Below, piece by piece: positions 30,161 to 40,804 of a stretch of 64,000 bases of DNA. The notes below the pieces were generated by a model. That model was not told the DNA's origin, ran no database searches, and worked only from the letters and a program-made list of their open reading frames with translations. The DNA is taken from the NCBI RefSeq assembly GCF_000689255.1, contig NZ_HG964446.1:1416484-1480483 (forward strand), read 5' to 3'. The DNA is from Mycobacterium triplex (lineage in GTDB: Bacteria > Actinomycetota > Actinomycetes > Mycobacteriales > Mycobacteriaceae). Made by a program: the position numbers and the translations under genes. Position 1 is the first letter of the stretch, and the number at the start of each line of letters is the position of its first letter.

Positions 30161-30850
30161 ATGGCGGAGCAGTCCGCTGGGGGGCAAGGCGCCCCGGACA
30201 GCCGTGACGGCCGCGATTCCCGCGACTCCCGGGACGGCCGGGGTCGGCGCGACGGCGGCGGTGGCCGCGGTCGCGACCGTGACCGCGACGGCGACAAGAG
30301 CAACTACCTGGAACGGGTCGTCGCGATCAACCGTGTTTCCAAGGTGGTCAAGGGTGGTCGGCGCTTCAGCTTCACCGCCCTGGTCATCGTGGGTGACGGC
30401 GCGGGCATGGTCGGCGTCGGCTACGGCAAGGCCAAGGAAGTTCCGGCCGCGATCGCCAAGGGAGTGGAAGAGGCGCGCAAGGGCTTCTTCCGGGTCCCGC
30501 TGATCGGCGGCACCATCACGCACCCGGTGCAGGGTGAGGCGGCCGCCGGTGTGGTGCTGCTGCGCCCGGCCAGCCCCGGTACCGGTGTGATCGCCGGCGG
30601 TGCGGCGCGCGCGGTGCTGGAATGCGCTGGGGTGCACGACATCCTGGCCAAGTCGCTGGGTAGCGACAACGCGATCAACGTGGTGCACGCCACGGTGGCC
30701 GCGCTCAAGTTGCTGCAGCGTCCGGAGGAGGTGGCCGCTCGCCGCGGTCTGCCGATCGAAGATGTCGCCCCGGCCGGAATGCTGAAGGCGCGACGGGAAA
30801 GCGAAGCGCTGGCCGCCAGTGCAGCGCGTGAAGGAACGGCACCGCAATGA
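30161..30850 (+). CDS. rpsE: 30S ribosomal protein S5 with Arg/Asp/Gly-rich N-terminus
   Basis: Residues from about 47 on are standard S5 ([58 protein letters not shown]). S5 contributes to decoding accuracy and the mRNA entry helicase. The protein is 229 aa, about 60 more than E. coli S5. The extra N-terminal 45 residues are [24 protein letters not shown] charged low-complexity sequence. ATGA overlap with rpmD at 30847-30850. Confidence 0.97.
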   Translation: MAEQSAGGQGAPDSRDGRDSRDSRDGRGRRDGGGGRGRDRDRDGDKSNYLERVVAINRVSKVVKGGRRFSFTALVIVGDGAGMVGVGYGKAKEVPAAIAKGVEEARKGFFRVPLIGGTITHPVQGEAAAGVVLLRPASPGTGVIAGGAARAVLECAGVHDILAKSLGSDNAINVVHATVAALKLLQRPEEVAARRGLPIEDVAPAGMLKARRESEALAASAAREGTAPQ

Positions 30851-31029
30851 GCCAGCTGAAGATCACCCAGGTGCGCGGCACCATCGGGGCGCGTTGGAAG
30901 CAACGCGAGTCCCTGCGCACCCTGGGGCTGCGAAAGATTCGCCAATCGGTGGTGCGCGAGGACGACCCACAGACCCGCGGGCTGATCGCGGTGGTGCGCC
31001 ACCTGGTTGAGGTGGAGGAGACCAAATGA
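30847..31029 (+). CDS. rpmD: 50S ribosomal protein L30
   Basis: This 60-aa L30 contains [44 protein letters not shown] overlaps join it to rpsE (30847-30850) and to rplO (31026-31029), the normal spc-operon order. Confidence 0.97.
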   Translation: MSQLKITQVRGTIGARWKQRESLRTLGLRKIRQSVVREDDPQTRGLIAVVRHLVEVEETK

Positions 31030-31469
31030 CCATCAAACTGCACGACCTGAAGCCGGCGCCCGGGTCGAAGACGGCGCGCACCCGCGTCGGTCGCGGTGAG
31101 GGCTCCAAGGGTAAGACCGCCGGTCGCGGTACCAAGGGCACCAAGGCACGTAAGAACGTGCCGGTGACCTTCGAGGGTGGTCAGATGCCGATCCACATGC
31201 GGCTGCCCAAGCTCAAGGGATTCCGCAACCGGTTCCGCACCGAGTACGAGATCGTCAATGTCGGTGACATCGGCCGGCTGTTCCCCGAGGGCGGTGCCAT
31301 CGGTGTCGCCGAGCTGGTCGCCAAGGGCGCGGTTCGCAAGAACTCGCTGGTGAAGGTGCTCGGCGACGGCGACCTGACCGTCAAGGTCGACGTGTCGGCG
31401 CACAAGTTCAGCGGCAGCGCCCGCGAGAAGATCACCGGCGCGGGCGGCTCGGTCACCGAGGTCTCCTAG
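31026..31469 (+). CDS. rplO: 50S ribosomal protein L15
   Basis: This 147-aa L15 begins [20 protein letters not shown], with [20 protein letters not shown] and a C-terminal beta domain ([18 protein letters not shown]). It is a late 50S assembly protein. Here it ends the operon; secY, which follows rplO directly in many bacteria, is 18.6 kb away at 50087. The TetR gene converges 7 nt downstream, and no hairpin is seen between them. Confidence 0.97.
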   Translation: MTIKLHDLKPAPGSKTARTRVGRGEGSKGKTAGRGTKGTKARKNVPVTFEGGQMPIHMRLPKLKGFRNRFRTEYEIVNVGDIGRLFPEGGAIGVAELVAKGAVRKNSLVKVLGDGDLTVKVDVSAHKFSGSAREKITGAGGSVTEVS

Positions 31470-31476
31470 ACTTCGC

Positions 31477-32064
31477 TCAAGCTCCCGCGCCCATCAGCGC
31501 CGATGCCGTACCGAGCGCGGAATCTAGTGCCGCGCTTCGGGTTTCGCTGTGCTCGGGCATACCGCGCGAGATCAGGATCGATCCGACCATCAACGCGACG
31601 ATGCTCCAGGCCCGCTGCCGGCGGTTGGACTCTGCTCCGTCGAGTAGCTCGGTGATCCGGTCGACCAGTGCGATCATCTTGCGCTCATAGGCCTCTTTGA
31701 CGGGCGGTTCGGCGCGCGAGACGTCCGCGCTCAACGCGGGCATCACGCACCCTCCCGCCACGTCGTGGCTGTGATCGGTGTTCATGTATTCGTGGACAAA
31801 CGCGCGCATGTGCGCTCGCGCCTCGGCGCGGGTCATCGCGGCGGTGTCCGTGACGAACGGTTCGCCGAGCCCCGCGTCGATGACGGCCTCGAGAATCGCC
31901 GTCTTGTTCGGGAAGTTCGAATAGAACGCGCCCGACGTGACGCCCGCGGCGGCGGCCAGCCCGTCCACGCCGACGCCGTTGAATCCGCTCGTCTTGAGCG
32001 AACGGGTGCCGGCGCGCACGAGTGCGTCGCGCGCCCGCGCCTTCTGATCTGGCGGGTATCTCAC
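31477..32064 (-). CDS. TetR-family regulator of the adjacent esterase
   Basis: A 195-aa TetR protein whose HTH reads GVDGLAAAAGVTSGAFYSNF, followed by a divergent ligand domain with VAGGCVMPALSADVSR (a TetR_C Cys-rich loop resembling regulators of reactive-electrophile responses). GTG 32064. Divergent from the hydrolase at 32158, with two ATAACG-N2-CGTTAY dyads in the gap, so it probably represses that gene and itself. Confidence 0.87.
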   Translation of the reverse strand: MRYPPDQKARARDALVRAGTRSLKTSGFNGVGVDGLAAAAGVTSGAFYSNFPNKTAILEAVIDAGLGEPFVTDTAAMTRAEARAHMRAFVHEYMNTDHSHDVAGGCVMPALSADVSRAEPPVKEAYERKMIALVDRITELLDGAESNRRQRAWSIVALMVGSILISRGMPEHSETRSAALDSALGTASALMGAGA

Positions 32065-32101
32065 CGGCCCTCCCTTCGCTTGACGGTCACCCCATCATAG
32101 G

Positions 32102-32130
32102 ATAACGTCCGTTACGATAACGAGCGTTAT
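32102..32130. promoter_or_regulatory. Paired operators for the TetR/esterase pair
   Basis: ATAACG-TC-CGTTAC (32102-32115, one mismatch) and ATAACG-AG-CGTTAT (32117-32130, perfect). Centres are 15 bp apart. They lie between the divergent starts and are the likely TetR binding sites. Confidence 0.7.
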
Positions 32131-32157
32131 TCAATAGATCCAGTGAAAGGCTCTCCG

Positions 32158-33066
32158 ATGGTCAGCACGCAGGCGAAAGAGTTCGCCGACTTCTTCGGCG
32201 CCCTGAGCGCGCGGTCCGGCAACCCCGAGTTCGACCTGAGTACGGTGCGCGACGTCATCGAGACGATGCATGTCGCCACCAAAGAACCCGAGGGCGTGAC
32301 CTACGCCGAAGTCGACGCCGGCGGCGTCGAAGCGCTGTGGTGCATTCCCGTCGACAGTGATCCGGACCGGGTGCTGCTGCACGGCCACCTGGGCGGCACC
32401 GTCGTGGCTTCCATGCACTCCGACCGCAAGGCCGCGGCGCACATCGCGAAGGCGGCGGGTGCGCGATCGCTGGTGCTCAACTACCGGCGCTCCCCGGAGC
32501 ACAAATTCCCGGCGCAGGTCGAAGACGTGCGCAACGCCTACAACTGGCTGTTGGCGCAGGGATACCGGCCGGAAAACATTGCCAGCGTTGGTCATTCGGT
32601 CGGCGGCAACTTCGCGGTCGGTCTCGCACTGGCGCTGCGCGACGAGGGAGCCGCACTGCCGGGTGCGATCGTGTCGATCTCGCCGTGGGTCGATCTGACC
32701 ATGACGAACGAGACCTACGACAGCAACGCGGAACGAGACCGGCTGCTGTCCCGTCCGCTCGCGGAGTTCTTCAGGTCGTGCTGGCTGGACGGCACCGGCG
32801 TGGGCTTCGACGACCCACGGGTGAGCCTGCTTGCCGCGGACCTGGCCGGGCTGCCGCCGACCGCGGTGTTCTGGGGCGGCGACGAAGTGCTCGCCGGCGA
32901 GGATGCCGACTTCGCCCGTCGCCTCGAAGCGGCCGGCAACGACGTTCTGGTGCGCGAGGTCGAGGGCGGCCAGCACTCCTTCATCATCGGCGCGGGCTGG
33001 GTGCCCGAGGTCGACGACGCGATCGCCGAAATCGGCGACTGGCTGCGCAAGAAACTGGGCGGCTGA
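32158..33066 (+). CDS. Alpha/beta hydrolase, HSL-type esterase
   Basis: This 302-aa member of the hormone-sensitive-lipase family has an oxyanion-loop region VLLHGHLGGTVVASM (HGG-like, here HGHLGG), LVLNYRRSPEHKFPAQVEDV, the nucleophile elbow GHSVGGNFA (Ser), a catalytic Asp in VFWGGDEVLAGEDADF and His in EGGQHSFII. It probably hydrolyses short-chain esters or detoxifies a xenobiotic ester. ATG 32158 has GAAAGG 6 nt upstream and is preferred to GTG 32143. Its stop abuts the convergent LLM gene. Confidence 0.87.
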   Translation: MVSTQAKEFADFFGALSARSGNPEFDLSTVRDVIETMHVATKEPEGVTYAEVDAGGVEALWCIPVDSDPDRVLLHGHLGGTVVASMHSDRKAAAHIAKAAGARSLVLNYRRSPEHKFPAQVEDVRNAYNWLLAQGYRPENIASVGHSVGGNFAVGLALALRDEGAALPGAIVSISPWVDLTMTNETYDSNAERDRLLSRPLAEFFRSCWLDGTGVGFDDPRVSLLAADLAGLPPTAVFWGGDEVLAGEDADFARRLEAAGNDVLVREVEGGQHSFIIGAGWVPEVDDAIAEIGDWLRKKLGG

Positions 33067-33996
33067 CTACCCGAGGTGCGGAATCACTTCCGCGGCAAGG
33101 CGTTCCATCTGCTCGCGATTTTCCGGAACGTCGGCGCCGACCGGGTTGAGCAGCAGCGTCTGCGCGCCGGCATCGATCACCTCTTGCAGGCCGCGAATGA
33201 CGTCGGTCGGCGTGCCCGATACCGGAACCTGCTCGATCCCCGGTATCAGGCCGTTGTAGATGCGGTTCAGGCCGCCGAGCACCCGCTCGCGGGCGCGTGC
33301 CGCGTCATCGTCGACCATCAGGTACACGCGCTTGCTGATCGGGAAGTGCGCCGGGTCCTTCTGCTGTTCGGCCAGCTCGCGTCGCACGATAGGGACGGCT
33401 GCGGCGAAGGCTTCGATGCCCGAGGCGCCCGCGCCCATGAACGCGTCGCCATGGCGCACCGCCCGGGCCAGGGCCTTGGGGGCCATGCCGCCGAACCAGA
33501 TCGGCGGATGTGGGCGCTGCACCGGTTTGGGCGCAAACGGCAGGTCTTCGACGTCGCGGAACCGGCCGTGGAAGTCCACGGTCGGCTGGTCGGACCAGGC
33601 CGCCTTCATCAGGTTCAGGCCCTCGGTGAACCACGAAATGAAGGTGTCTTTTTCGACGCCGAACGCGGTGAGCGTGACCCCGCCGCGACCCGGCGCGACG
33701 CCGATATCCAGTCGGCCGTGGCTGATCCGGTCGACCGTCGTCACCGCCGAGGCCAACTGCAACGGCTCGTGCTGCGACGTCACCAGCACGGCCACCCCCA
33801 GCCGCACCCGCTTCGTGAACGCCGCGCAATACGACAGCAGCTCCAGCGGTGCCAGCAGCGGCGCCCGGCCGATGGTCTGCTCGAGCGTCCAGATCCCTTC
33901 GAACCCGAGTTCTTCGGCGCGCAGTACGTAGGAGCGCAGCCCGTCCGCGTCGAAGACGTCGTAGTCGAACTGCGGGATCGCGATGGAGAACCTCAC
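33067..33996 (-). CDS. LLM-class flavin/F420-dependent oxidoreductase
   Basis: This 309-aa luciferase-like monooxygenase TIM barrel has RFSIAIPQFDYD, RAEELGFEGIWTLEQTIGR, KRVRLGVAVLVTSQHEPLQL and RISHGRLDIGVAPGRGGVTL, typical of mycobacterial F420-dependent enzymes. Substrate unknown. GTG 33996 lies 38 bp from the divergent sppA start; the 3' end touches the esterase stop with no spacer. Confidence 0.85.
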   Translation of the reverse strand: MRFSIAIPQFDYDVFDADGLRSYVLRAEELGFEGIWTLEQTIGRAPLLAPLELLSYCAAFTKRVRLGVAVLVTSQHEPLQLASAVTTVDRISHGRLDIGVAPGRGGVTLTAFGVEKDTFISWFTEGLNLMKAAWSDQPTVDFHGRFRDVEDLPFAPKPVQRPHPPIWFGGMAPKALARAVRHGDAFMGAGASGIEAFAAAVPIVRRELAEQQKDPAHFPISKRVYLMVDDDAARARERVLGGLNRIYNGLIPGIEQVPVSGTPTDVIRGLQEVIDAGAQTLLLNPVGADVPENREQMERLAAEVIPHLG

Positions 33997-34034
33997 GGCC
34001 TCACCCTACGGGCATCGATCGGTACGCTGCAGTT

Positions 34035-35837
34035 ATGTTCGCCTTTCTGCCTGCTCTGCCCGGTGTCGACGACGTGCGTGCCCTGGCCGGCCGCGTCGAC
34101 ACGGTTCGCCACCACGGTGTACCCAACGGCTGTGTGCTCGAATTCAATCTGCGTTCGATGCCGCCCGAGACGGCGGGCTTTGACCCGATGGCGTTCGTCA
34201 CCGGGGCGGAGCGACCGATAACGCTGCGCCAGGCGGTCGCCGCGATTCACCGTGCCGCCAAGGATCGCCGGGTGGCCGGGCTGATCGCCCGCGTCCAGCT
34301 CGCGGCCTCGCCGCCGGCAGCGGTGCAAGAGCTGCGCGAGGCGATCGCGGCGTTCAGCGCCGTCAAACCGTCGCTCGCCTGGGCCGAGACCTACCCGGGC
34401 ACGCTGTCCTACTACCTGGCTTCGGCGTTCAGCGAGGTCTGGATGCAGCCCTCGGGCAGCGTTGGACTGATCGGCTTCGCGAGCAACGCGACGTTCCTGC
34501 GCACCGCGCTGGACAAGGCGGGGATCGACGCCGAGTTCGTCGCCCGGGGCGAATACAAGTCGGCGGCAAACGTTTTCACCGAAGAGGGCTTCACCGAAGC
34601 CCATCGTGAAGCGGTCACCCGGATGCTGGAGAGCCTGCAGGACCAGGTGTGGCAGGCGATCGCGGAGTCGCGCAAGATCGACGTCACCGCGCTCGACGCG
34701 CTGGCTGACCGGGCTCCGCTGTTGCGCGACGACGCGGTGGCCTCCGGCCTGGTCGATCGTATCGGCTTCCGCGATCAGGCCCATGCCAGGATGGCGGAAT
34801 TGGTTGGTGCGGAAGATATTTCGGCTGACGAAGACGGCGCCGAGGCCGACCCGGAGAAGCTGGCGCCCCGGCTCAACCTGAGCCGCTACTGCGCGGCGGG
34901 CCGGTCGCGATTGGTGCCGCCGGCGCCGCCGATTCCGGGACGGCGACCCAAGCCCACCTTCGCCGTGATCACGCTGCAGGGTCCGATCGTCAACGGGCGC
35001 GGCGGACCCCAGATGCTGCCGTTCGGCAACTCGAGCGTCGGCGGTGACACGATCGCGGCGGCGCTGCGGGAGGCGGCAGGCGACGATTCGGTGTCGGCGA
35101 TCGTGCTGCGGATCGACAGCCCCGGGGGTTCGGTCACGGCATCGGAGACCATCTGGCGCGAGGTGGCGCGGGCCCGCGAACGCGGCAAGCCGGTGGTGGC
35201 GTCGATGGGTTCGGTGGCCGCGTCCGGCGGCTACTACGTCGCTATGGCCGCCGACGTGATCGTGGCCAACCCGGCCACCATCACCGGCTCGATCGGTGTG
35301 ATCACCGGGAAGCTGGTGTTCCGCGATCTCAAGGAGCGCTTCGGAGTGGTGTCAGATGCGGTGCGCACCAACGCCAATGCCGACGCGTGGTCGACGGATG
35401 TGCCCTTCACCGCGCAGCAGCGTGCCGACCGGGAGGCCGAGGCGGACTTGATCTACGCCGACTTCGTGCAGCGCGTCGCCGACGGGCGCAACCTCAGCAC
35501 CGAGGCCGTCAACGCCGTTGCCCAAGGGCGGGTGTGGACCGGAGCCGACGCCCTGGAGCGCGGCCTGGTCGACGAACTCGGCGGTCTTCGGACCGCGGTG
35601 CGCCGCGCCAAGATTCTGGCCGGCCTGGACGAGGATGCCGAGGTCCGGGTCGCCAGCTTCCCGGGATCCTCGTTGCTTCAACTGGTGCGGCCCCGGGCGT
35701 CCTCGCAGCCGGCCGCCGCGTCGCTGCCGGATGTGCTCGGCGCACTGATCGGGCGCACCGTTGCCGCGGTGGTGGACAACCTCGAGCAGGCGGTCAACGG
35801 TGCCAGTGTGCTGTGGCTGGGGGAGTCGCGCTTCTAA
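34035..35837 (+). CDS. sppA: Signal peptide peptidase SppA, long (67K) form
   Basis: The 600-aa serine protease carries tandem S49 domains. The N-terminal domain supplies the general-base Lys in [19 protein letters not shown], and the C-terminal domain the nucleophile Ser in [18 protein letters not shown] followed by [13 protein letters not shown]. It degrades cleaved signal peptides at the membrane. No clear N-terminal transmembrane helix is visible. The position next to rplO matches sppA in M. tuberculosis (Rv0724). Confidence 0.93.
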   Translation: MFAFLPALPGVDDVRALAGRVDTVRHHGVPNGCVLEFNLRSMPPETAGFDPMAFVTGAERPITLRQAVAAIHRAAKDRRVAGLIARVQLAASPPAAVQELREAIAAFSAVKPSLAWAETYPGTLSYYLASAFSEVWMQPSGSVGLIGFASNATFLRTALDKAGIDAEFVARGEYKSAANVFTEEGFTEAHREAVTRMLESLQDQVWQAIAESRKIDVTALDALADRAPLLRDDAVASGLVDRIGFRDQAHARMAELVGAEDISADEDGAEADPEKLAPRLNLSRYCAAGRSRLVPPAPPIPGRRPKPTFAVITLQGPIVNGRGGPQMLPFGNSSVGGDTIAAALREAAGDDSVSAIVLRIDSPGGSVTASETIWREVARARERGKPVVASMGSVAASGGYYVAMAADVIVANPATITGSIGVITGKLVFRDLKERFGVVSDAVRTNANADAWSTDVPFTAQQRADREAEADLIYADFVQRVADGRNLSTEAVNAVAQGRVWTGADALERGLVDELGGLRTAVRRAKILAGLDEDAEVRVASFPGSSLLQLVRPRASSQPAAASLPDVLGALIGRTVAAVVDNLEQAVNGASVLWLGESRF

Positions 35838-36748
35838 CTCTCGAGCCGGCCGCTGATGAAGATGATCTCGCCCAGCGGGTCGTCGTCCTCCGGCGGGAGG
35901 ACCTCCAGGCCGTTCTGCTGGAACAGTTCCGTCCGCGTCACGCCCTCGACGTTCCAGCCCTTGGTGCCCAGGTAGTCGACGACGTGATTACGCTGACCGG
36001 CGTACACCAATGACGCCATGTCGATGTCGATGCCGTGCTCCCGGAACGAGCCCGACATCTCCCGTACCCGGTCGGCGTCGAAATCGATTATCCCCGGGAC
36101 GAATTCGGTGGCGATCGTGCTGCCCGGCGCGGACAGGGCGGTGATGTTGTCGAACAGCAAGTCCTGGGCGTCCGGCGGCAGGTAGATCAGCAGTCCCTCG
36201 GCCAACCACGCGGTCGGCGTGGTGGTGTCGAACCCAGCGGCCCGCAGCGCCGCGGGCCAATCCTGGCGCAGGTCGATCGCAATGGTGCGCCGAGTGGCGG
36301 TGGGGTGGGCTCCGATACCGGCCAAAGTGGTTGTCTTGAACTGGATTACCTGCGGTTGGTCGATTTCGTACACCACTGTCTCGGCGGGCCACGGCAACCG
36401 GTAGGCGCGCGAGTCCAATCCGGACGCGAGGATCACCACCTGGCGCACGCCGCCGGTGGTGGCATCGACGAAGTAGTCGTCGAAATACTTCGTGCGCACC
36501 GCCATTCCGTCGATCATTGCCCGCATGCGGATCGGTGAGGCGTTCTCGACCGCCGAGAGGTCGAGCTCGCCGTCCATCATCTTGGTGAAGAAGTCCACGC
36601 CGACTGCGCGCACCAGCGGTTCGGCGTACGGATCGTTGATCAATGCGCGCGGATCCTTCGTCGCCATGGCACGTCCGGTCGCGACCATCGTTGCGGTCGC
36701 GCCCACGCTGGACGCCAGATCCCAATTATCGTCGTGTGCACGAGCCAT
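35834..36748 (-). CDS. SAM-dependent methyltransferase (TIGR00027 family), copy 1
   Basis: The 304-aa protein belongs to the mycobacterial family related to leucine carboxyl methyltransferases. Hallmarks are [33 protein letters not shown], the SAM loop [31 protein letters not shown] and [20 protein letters not shown]. The methyl acceptor is unknown. ATG 36748 gives the family N-terminus; a TTG at 36766 is less likely. First of a run of three; its stop overlaps the sppA stop by 4 nt, convergently. Confidence 0.9.
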   Translation of the reverse strand: MARAHDDNWDLASSVGATATMVATGRAMATKDPRALINDPYAEPLVRAVGVDFFTKMMDGELDLSAVENASPIRMRAMIDGMAVRTKYFDDYFVDATTGGVRQVVILASGLDSRAYRLPWPAETVVYEIDQPQVIQFKTTTLAGIGAHPTATRRTIAIDLRQDWPAALRAAGFDTTTPTAWLAEGLLIYLPPDAQDLLFDNITALSAPGSTIATEFVPGIIDFDADRVREMSGSFREHGIDIDMASLVYAGQRNHVVDYLGTKGWNVEGVTRTELFQQNGLEVLPPEDDDPLGEIIFISGRLES

Positions 36749-36769
36749 GGGGAGGACTCTAGCCAAGGC

Positions 36770-37684
36770 CTACTTCAGCGTCGCGGCGACATAGCTCAGG
36801 TCGCCGAAGGCGGCCGTCATCTCGTCCGAGGGAAATTCAAACCCGTTGCGGGCATACAGCTCCCTGGTGGGATGGGCCGTCACCTGCCAGCCGTGCGTGC
36901 TCAGGTAGTCCACCACGACGCTGCGCTCGCCCTGGTAGAACAGGGCGGCCGCGTCGAGGTTGAACCCGAAGCTGCGCCAGCGGTCGCTGATCTGTTGCAA
37001 GCGCTCGTCGGTGAACGCATTGGGGTCGGGCACATGCTCGGTTGCGATGCGACTGCCGGGCGCGCTCAGCGCGGTGATGTTGTCGAATAGCCGGTCCTGG
37101 GCCTCCGGCGGCAGGTAGGGCAGCAGTCCTTCGGCGCTCCAGGCCGTCGGCTGCGTGACGTCGAATCCCGCGGCGCGCAATGCGGTGGGCCAGTCGTCGC
37201 GCAGGTCGATGGCGACGGTGCGGCGCTCGGCGCTCGGCGCGGCGCCGATACCGGCCAGTGTGTCGGTCTTGAACTCGATGACCCGGGGCTGATCGATCTC
37301 GTAGACCACCGTGCCGGCCGGCCACGGCAGCCGGTAGGCCCTGGTGTCCAGGCCGGACGCCAGGATCACCGCCTGCCGCACACCGACTTCGGTTGCGCCG
37401 GTAAAGAAGTCGTCGAAGAACCTGGTGCGCACCGTCATCTGATGGATCCGCGCCTGGCGGTTGAGCAGCGCGTCGTCCTCGAAGTCGATCTCGCCGTCGA
37501 TCACGCGGACGAAGACGTCCAGCCCCACGGCCCGCACCAACGGATCCGCGTATGGATCGTTCAGTAGCGCGTCGGGCCCCTGCGAGGCCACCGCGCGGGA
37601 GGCGGCGACCATGGTGGCCGTCGCTCCCACGCTGTTGGCCAGGTCCCAGCTGTCGCCTTCGGTACGTCCTGTCTGAGTGCTCAT
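36770..37684 (-). CDS. SAM-dependent methyltransferase (TIGR00027 family), copy 2
   Basis: This 304-aa paralogue has [56 protein letters not shown] and [20 protein letters not shown]. Its ATG abuts the stop of copy 3 (37685) with no spacer, so copies 3 and 2 are co-transcribed. The N-terminal variable segment after GEIDFEDD is shorter than in copy 3. Confidence 0.9.
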   Translation of the reverse strand: MSTQTGRTEGDSWDLANSVGATATMVAASRAVASQGPDALLNDPYADPLVRAVGLDVFVRVIDGEIDFEDDALLNRQARIHQMTVRTRFFDDFFTGATEVGVRQAVILASGLDTRAYRLPWPAGTVVYEIDQPRVIEFKTDTLAGIGAAPSAERRTVAIDLRDDWPTALRAAGFDVTQPTAWSAEGLLPYLPPEAQDRLFDNITALSAPGSRIATEHVPDPNAFTDERLQQISDRWRSFGFNLDAAALFYQGERSVVVDYLSTHGWQVTAHPTRELYARNGFEFPSDEMTAAFGDLSYVAATLK

Positions 37685-38641
37685 CTATTTCGCTTTCTTT
37701 TCCAGGGCGCCGCTGGTGTAGAGCATCTCGCCCATCCGCATGTCGTCGTCCTCGAGTGGGGCGAAGCCGTTGTCCGCGAACAACTCCCGGATGCTGCTGC
37801 TTTGCAGACGCCACCCGCGGTCGGCAAGGTATCCGACCGCCTCGTTGCGGTCGCCGAGGTAGACCAGACCCGCCATGTCGAGATCGAAACCGTGTGCGCG
37901 CCAGCGTTCGGCGATGGTCTGCATGCGCTCGCGCATCTTGTCCTCTTCACCGGGCTCGGGGTTCGGCGCGCTCTCGGTGGCCAGCCGGCTGCCCGGCGCG
38001 CTCAGCGCGGTGATGGTGTCCAGCAGCCGGTCCTGGGCGTCCGGCGGCAGGTAGCCGAGCAGACCCTCGGCGCTCCACGCCGCGGGCTGGGCCGGGTCGA
38101 AGCCGGCGGTGCGCAGTGCGGTGGGCCAGTCGTCGCGCAGATCGATGGCCACCACCCGGCGGTCGGCGGTCGGCGCGGCGCCCAGGTCGGCCAGCGCCTT
38201 GGTCTTGAATTCGATGACCTGCGGCTGGTCCACCTCGTAGACCACCGTGCCGGCCGGCCAGGCCAACCGGTAGGCGCGCGAATCGAGCCCGGAAGCCAGG
38301 ATCACAACCTGCTTGATACCCGCCGTCGTCGCATCCGTGAAGAACTCGTCGAAGAACTTGGTGCGCACGGCCATGTTGTCGGCCATGCGCGACATCGCCC
38401 CGGCCGATCCCGCCGTCCCGTCGTGCACGTCGTTCAGCTCGGCGGGGTCCAGCTCGCCGCTGGCCAGCCGGGAGAGTAGGTCCACGCCGACGGCCTTGAC
38501 CAGCGGTTCGGCGAATGGGTCGTTGATCAGTGGGTGATCGGCCCGGGTGGCGATCGCGCGCGCGGCCGCGACCATCGTGGCGGTCACGCCGACGCTGGAC
38601 GCCAGGTCCCAGGTGTCGCCCTCGTATCTGGTGGAAGTCAT
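37685..38641 (-). CDS. SAM-dependent methyltransferase (TIGR00027 family), copy 3
   Basis: The 318-aa paralogue shows [56 protein letters not shown] and [20 protein letters not shown]. It heads the run 38641 to 35834 and has the regulatory element at 38682-38705 about 40 bp before its ATG. An insertion around residues 68-80 ([14 protein letters not shown]) sets it apart from copies 1 and 2. Confidence 0.9.
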   Translation of the reverse strand: MTSTRYEGDTWDLASSVGVTATMVAAARAIATRADHPLINDPFAEPLVKAVGVDLLSRLASGELDPAELNDVHDGTAGSAGAMSRMADNMAVRTKFFDEFFTDATTAGIKQVVILASGLDSRAYRLAWPAGTVVYEVDQPQVIEFKTKALADLGAAPTADRRVVAIDLRDDWPTALRTAGFDPAQPAAWSAEGLLGYLPPDAQDRLLDTITALSAPGSRLATESAPNPEPGEEDKMRERMQTIAERWRAHGFDLDMAGLVYLGDRNEAVGYLADRGWRLQSSSIRELFADNGFAPLEDDDMRMGEMLYTSGALEKKAK

Positions 38642-38681
38642 CGGTCCCCCTCTATCGGATGTATTTAGCTTACCTTCGTTA

Positions 38682-38705
38682 ATACTTAGCTAATATAACA
38701 AGCTC
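38682..38705 (-). promoter_or_regulatory. Conserved element A upstream of a methyltransferase run
   Basis: The 24-bp stretch ATACTTAGC / TAATATAAC / AAGCTC matches 20 of 24 positions of the element at 49859-49882, which lies in the same place before the other methyltransferase run. It includes the palindrome TTAGCTAA (38687-38694), and a second TTAGCTTA starts 22 bp away at 38665. Spacing does not fit a simple SigA promoter, so an operator is as likely as a promoter. Confidence 0.55.
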
Positions 38706-38747
38706 CCACCACTGTACGCTTCCCGCGATTCGGGGCAACCTTGACGA

Positions 38748-39536
38748 ATGGTGTACACCGCGTCCCTTGGGATGACCGGGAAACGGGTGCTGATCACGGG
38801 TGCTTCCTCGGGCCTGGGCGCGGCCCTGGCCCGGCGGCTGGCCGGGCAGCAGGCGGTGGTGGGGCTGATCGCCCGGCGACGCAACCGTCTCGATGAGGTG
38901 CTCGCAGACTGCCGACGAACCTCGCCGGCCTCGGCGATGTGGGTGGCCGATCTGGGCGACACCTCGGCGATAGCCGAGCTGGCCGGGCAGGCCTGGGACG
39001 GCCTCGGCGGCGTCGACGTGCTGATCAACAATGCGGCGATGCCGAAGCGCCGCCGCGTCACCGAACTGGATCCCGGCGAGGTCGAGGACGTCATGCGGGT
39101 GAACTTCTTCGCGCCGATGCGCATGACGCTGGCCCTGCTGCCGCGGATGCTGGCGCGCGGCTCGGGCCTGATCGTCAACGTGTCCAGCGTCGGCGGTCGG
39201 CTCGGGATCATCCACGAAACCGCCTATTGCGCCAGCAAGTTCGCGCTGTGCGGGTGGAGTGAGGCGATGGCCGTGGACCTGCACGGCAGCGGCGTCACGG
39301 TGAAACTGATCGAGCCGGGCCCCGTCGACACCGAGATCTGGGATCAGCCGGGCAGCGAGGATCCGATTTATCAAGGCCCCAAGGCCGGCGCCGAAGAGGT
39401 GGCCGACGGCATCATTTCCGCCCTGGGCAGCGAACGATTCGAGCACTATGTGCCCGACATGAAGGCGGTCGTCGACGCCAAGAACGCCGACCTCGACGCC
39501 TTCATCGCCGGGGTGGCCAAGATGGCGCCCCGATGA
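38748..39536 (+). CDS. Short-chain dehydrogenase/reductase
   Basis: This 262-aa SDR has the nucleotide motif RVLITGASSGLGAALARRL, NAAMPKRR (NNAG-like), the catalytic Ser in IVNVSSVGGR and YCASK (Tyr-x3-Lys). The C-terminal part is that of classical SDRs. Substrate unknown. ATG 38748; a second ATG at 38772 would still keep the fold. The stop overlaps the ATG of the alcohol dehydrogenase (39533-39536), so the two oxidoreductases are probably used in one pathway. Confidence 0.88.
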   Translation: MVYTASLGMTGKRVLITGASSGLGAALARRLAGQQAVVGLIARRRNRLDEVLADCRRTSPASAMWVADLGDTSAIAELAGQAWDGLGGVDVLINNAAMPKRRRVTELDPGEVEDVMRVNFFAPMRMTLALLPRMLARGSGLIVNVSSVGGRLGIIHETAYCASKFALCGWSEAMAVDLHGSGVTVKLIEPGPVDTEIWDQPGSEDPIYQGPKAGAEEVADGIISALGSERFEHYVPDMKAVVDAKNADLDAFIAGVAKMAPR

Positions 39537-40804
39537 AGGCGCTGGTGTACGGCGTGGCTCCGGAGCCGTTCGAAGTTCCCCAGGACGCCAATACCCTGAC
39601 GCTCAACCTGGCCCGCACCCCGACCGCCCTGCGACAACTTCCGGATCCTCAACTGCCCCACGAGGATTGGGTGGTCACCCGGCCGCGGCTGACGGGCATC
39701 TGCGGGTCGGACTCCAAGCAGATCCTGATGGATTTCGGCGAGGACGACGCAGACAACGCGATGGGCGGCTTCTGTTCCTTCCCCCAGGTGATGGGCCACG
39801 AGGTGGTCGCCGACGTGGTGGCGCTGGGGCCCAAGGCACGGGGGCTCGAGGTGGGGCAGCGGGTCGTGCTCAACCCGTGGCTGTCCTGCGGGCCGCGCGG
39901 TATCGAGCCGGTGTGTCCCGCCTGCGAGAGCGGCGACTACAGCCTGTGCTGGAGCTTCACCGACGGCGATATCAAGCCGGGCATCCACACCGGGGTGTCG
40001 GCCGACGTGACCGGCGGCTACGCCGAATTGATGCCCGCGCACGACAGCATGCTGTTCGCCGTTCCCGAAGCGATACCCGACGAGATGGCCGTGTTCGCGG
40101 ACCCGTTTTCGGTGTCACTGCACGCGATCACCCGCCATCCGCCGCCCCGCTCGGGCCGGGTCTTGGTCTACGGCGCCGGTTCGCTCGGTTTGGGTGCGGT
40201 CGCGATCCTGCGGGCGCTGTATCCCGACGTGGCGGTGGCCGTGGTGGCGCGCTTCGACGCCCAGGCCGAAGCGGCCCGAAAGTTTGGGGCCGCCAAAGTC
40301 GTTGCGCACGAACCACGCCTGGCCCTGATCGAAGAGCTGGTCGCATGGGGCGGCGGCCGCTTGCGCCAGCCGCTGCTGGGGCTGCCGATGGCGCACCCGG
40401 GGGCGGTCGACGTCGTCTACGATACGGTCGGTAAGCCCGAGACATTCGAGGTCGGAGTGCGGGTGCTGCGCTCGCGGGGAACGCTGGTGAAGGCCGGAGT
40501 CCACGCGCCCGGGCGCTGGGAGTGGAGTCCGCTGTACTTCAAGGAAATCGCCCTCGTCGGGTCCAATGCGTTCGGGTTCGAGGAGGTCGACGGGCAGCGC
40601 AAGCACGCGATCGGCCACTACCTCGACCTCGTCGCGGCCGGCCGGGTGGACCTGCGCCCGATGCTGACCCATACCTTCGCGCTGGACCGTTGGCGCGACG
40701 CCTTTTTGGCGATTGCCAACCAGGGCGAAAGCGGCGCCATCAAGGTCGCCATCGACCAGCGCCAGTCCAGCGTTAGCCGGGCCGGGTGGCGCGGTAGTAG
40801 GTGA
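39533..40804 (+). CDS. Zinc-binding MDR alcohol dehydrogenase
   Basis: The 423-aa medium-chain dehydrogenase has a catalytic zinc ligand GICGSDSKQ, GHEVVADV (His-Glu), a structural-zinc-like Cys cluster SCGPRGIEPVCPACESGDYS and the Rossmann motif VYGAGSLGLGAVAIL. It is longer than usual by about 60 residues, mostly in loops near the N-terminus and around 270-295. Coupled to the SDR upstream; the 3' end overlaps the convergent methyltransferase by 32 nt. Confidence 0.88.
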   Translation: MKALVYGVAPEPFEVPQDANTLTLNLARTPTALRQLPDPQLPHEDWVVTRPRLTGICGSDSKQILMDFGEDDADNAMGGFCSFPQVMGHEVVADVVALGPKARGLEVGQRVVLNPWLSCGPRGIEPVCPACESGDYSLCWSFTDGDIKPGIHTGVSADVTGGYAELMPAHDSMLFAVPEAIPDEMAVFADPFSVSLHAITRHPPPRSGRVLVYGAGSLGLGAVAILRALYPDVAVAVVARFDAQAEAARKFGAAKVVAHEPRLALIEELVAWGGGRLRQPLLGLPMAHPGAVDVVYDTVGKPETFEVGVRVLRSRGTLVKAGVHAPGRWEWSPLYFKEIALVGSNAFGFEEVDGQRKHAIGHYLDLVAAGRVDLRPMLTHTFALDRWRDAFLAIANQGESGAIKVAIDQRQSSVSRAGWRGSR

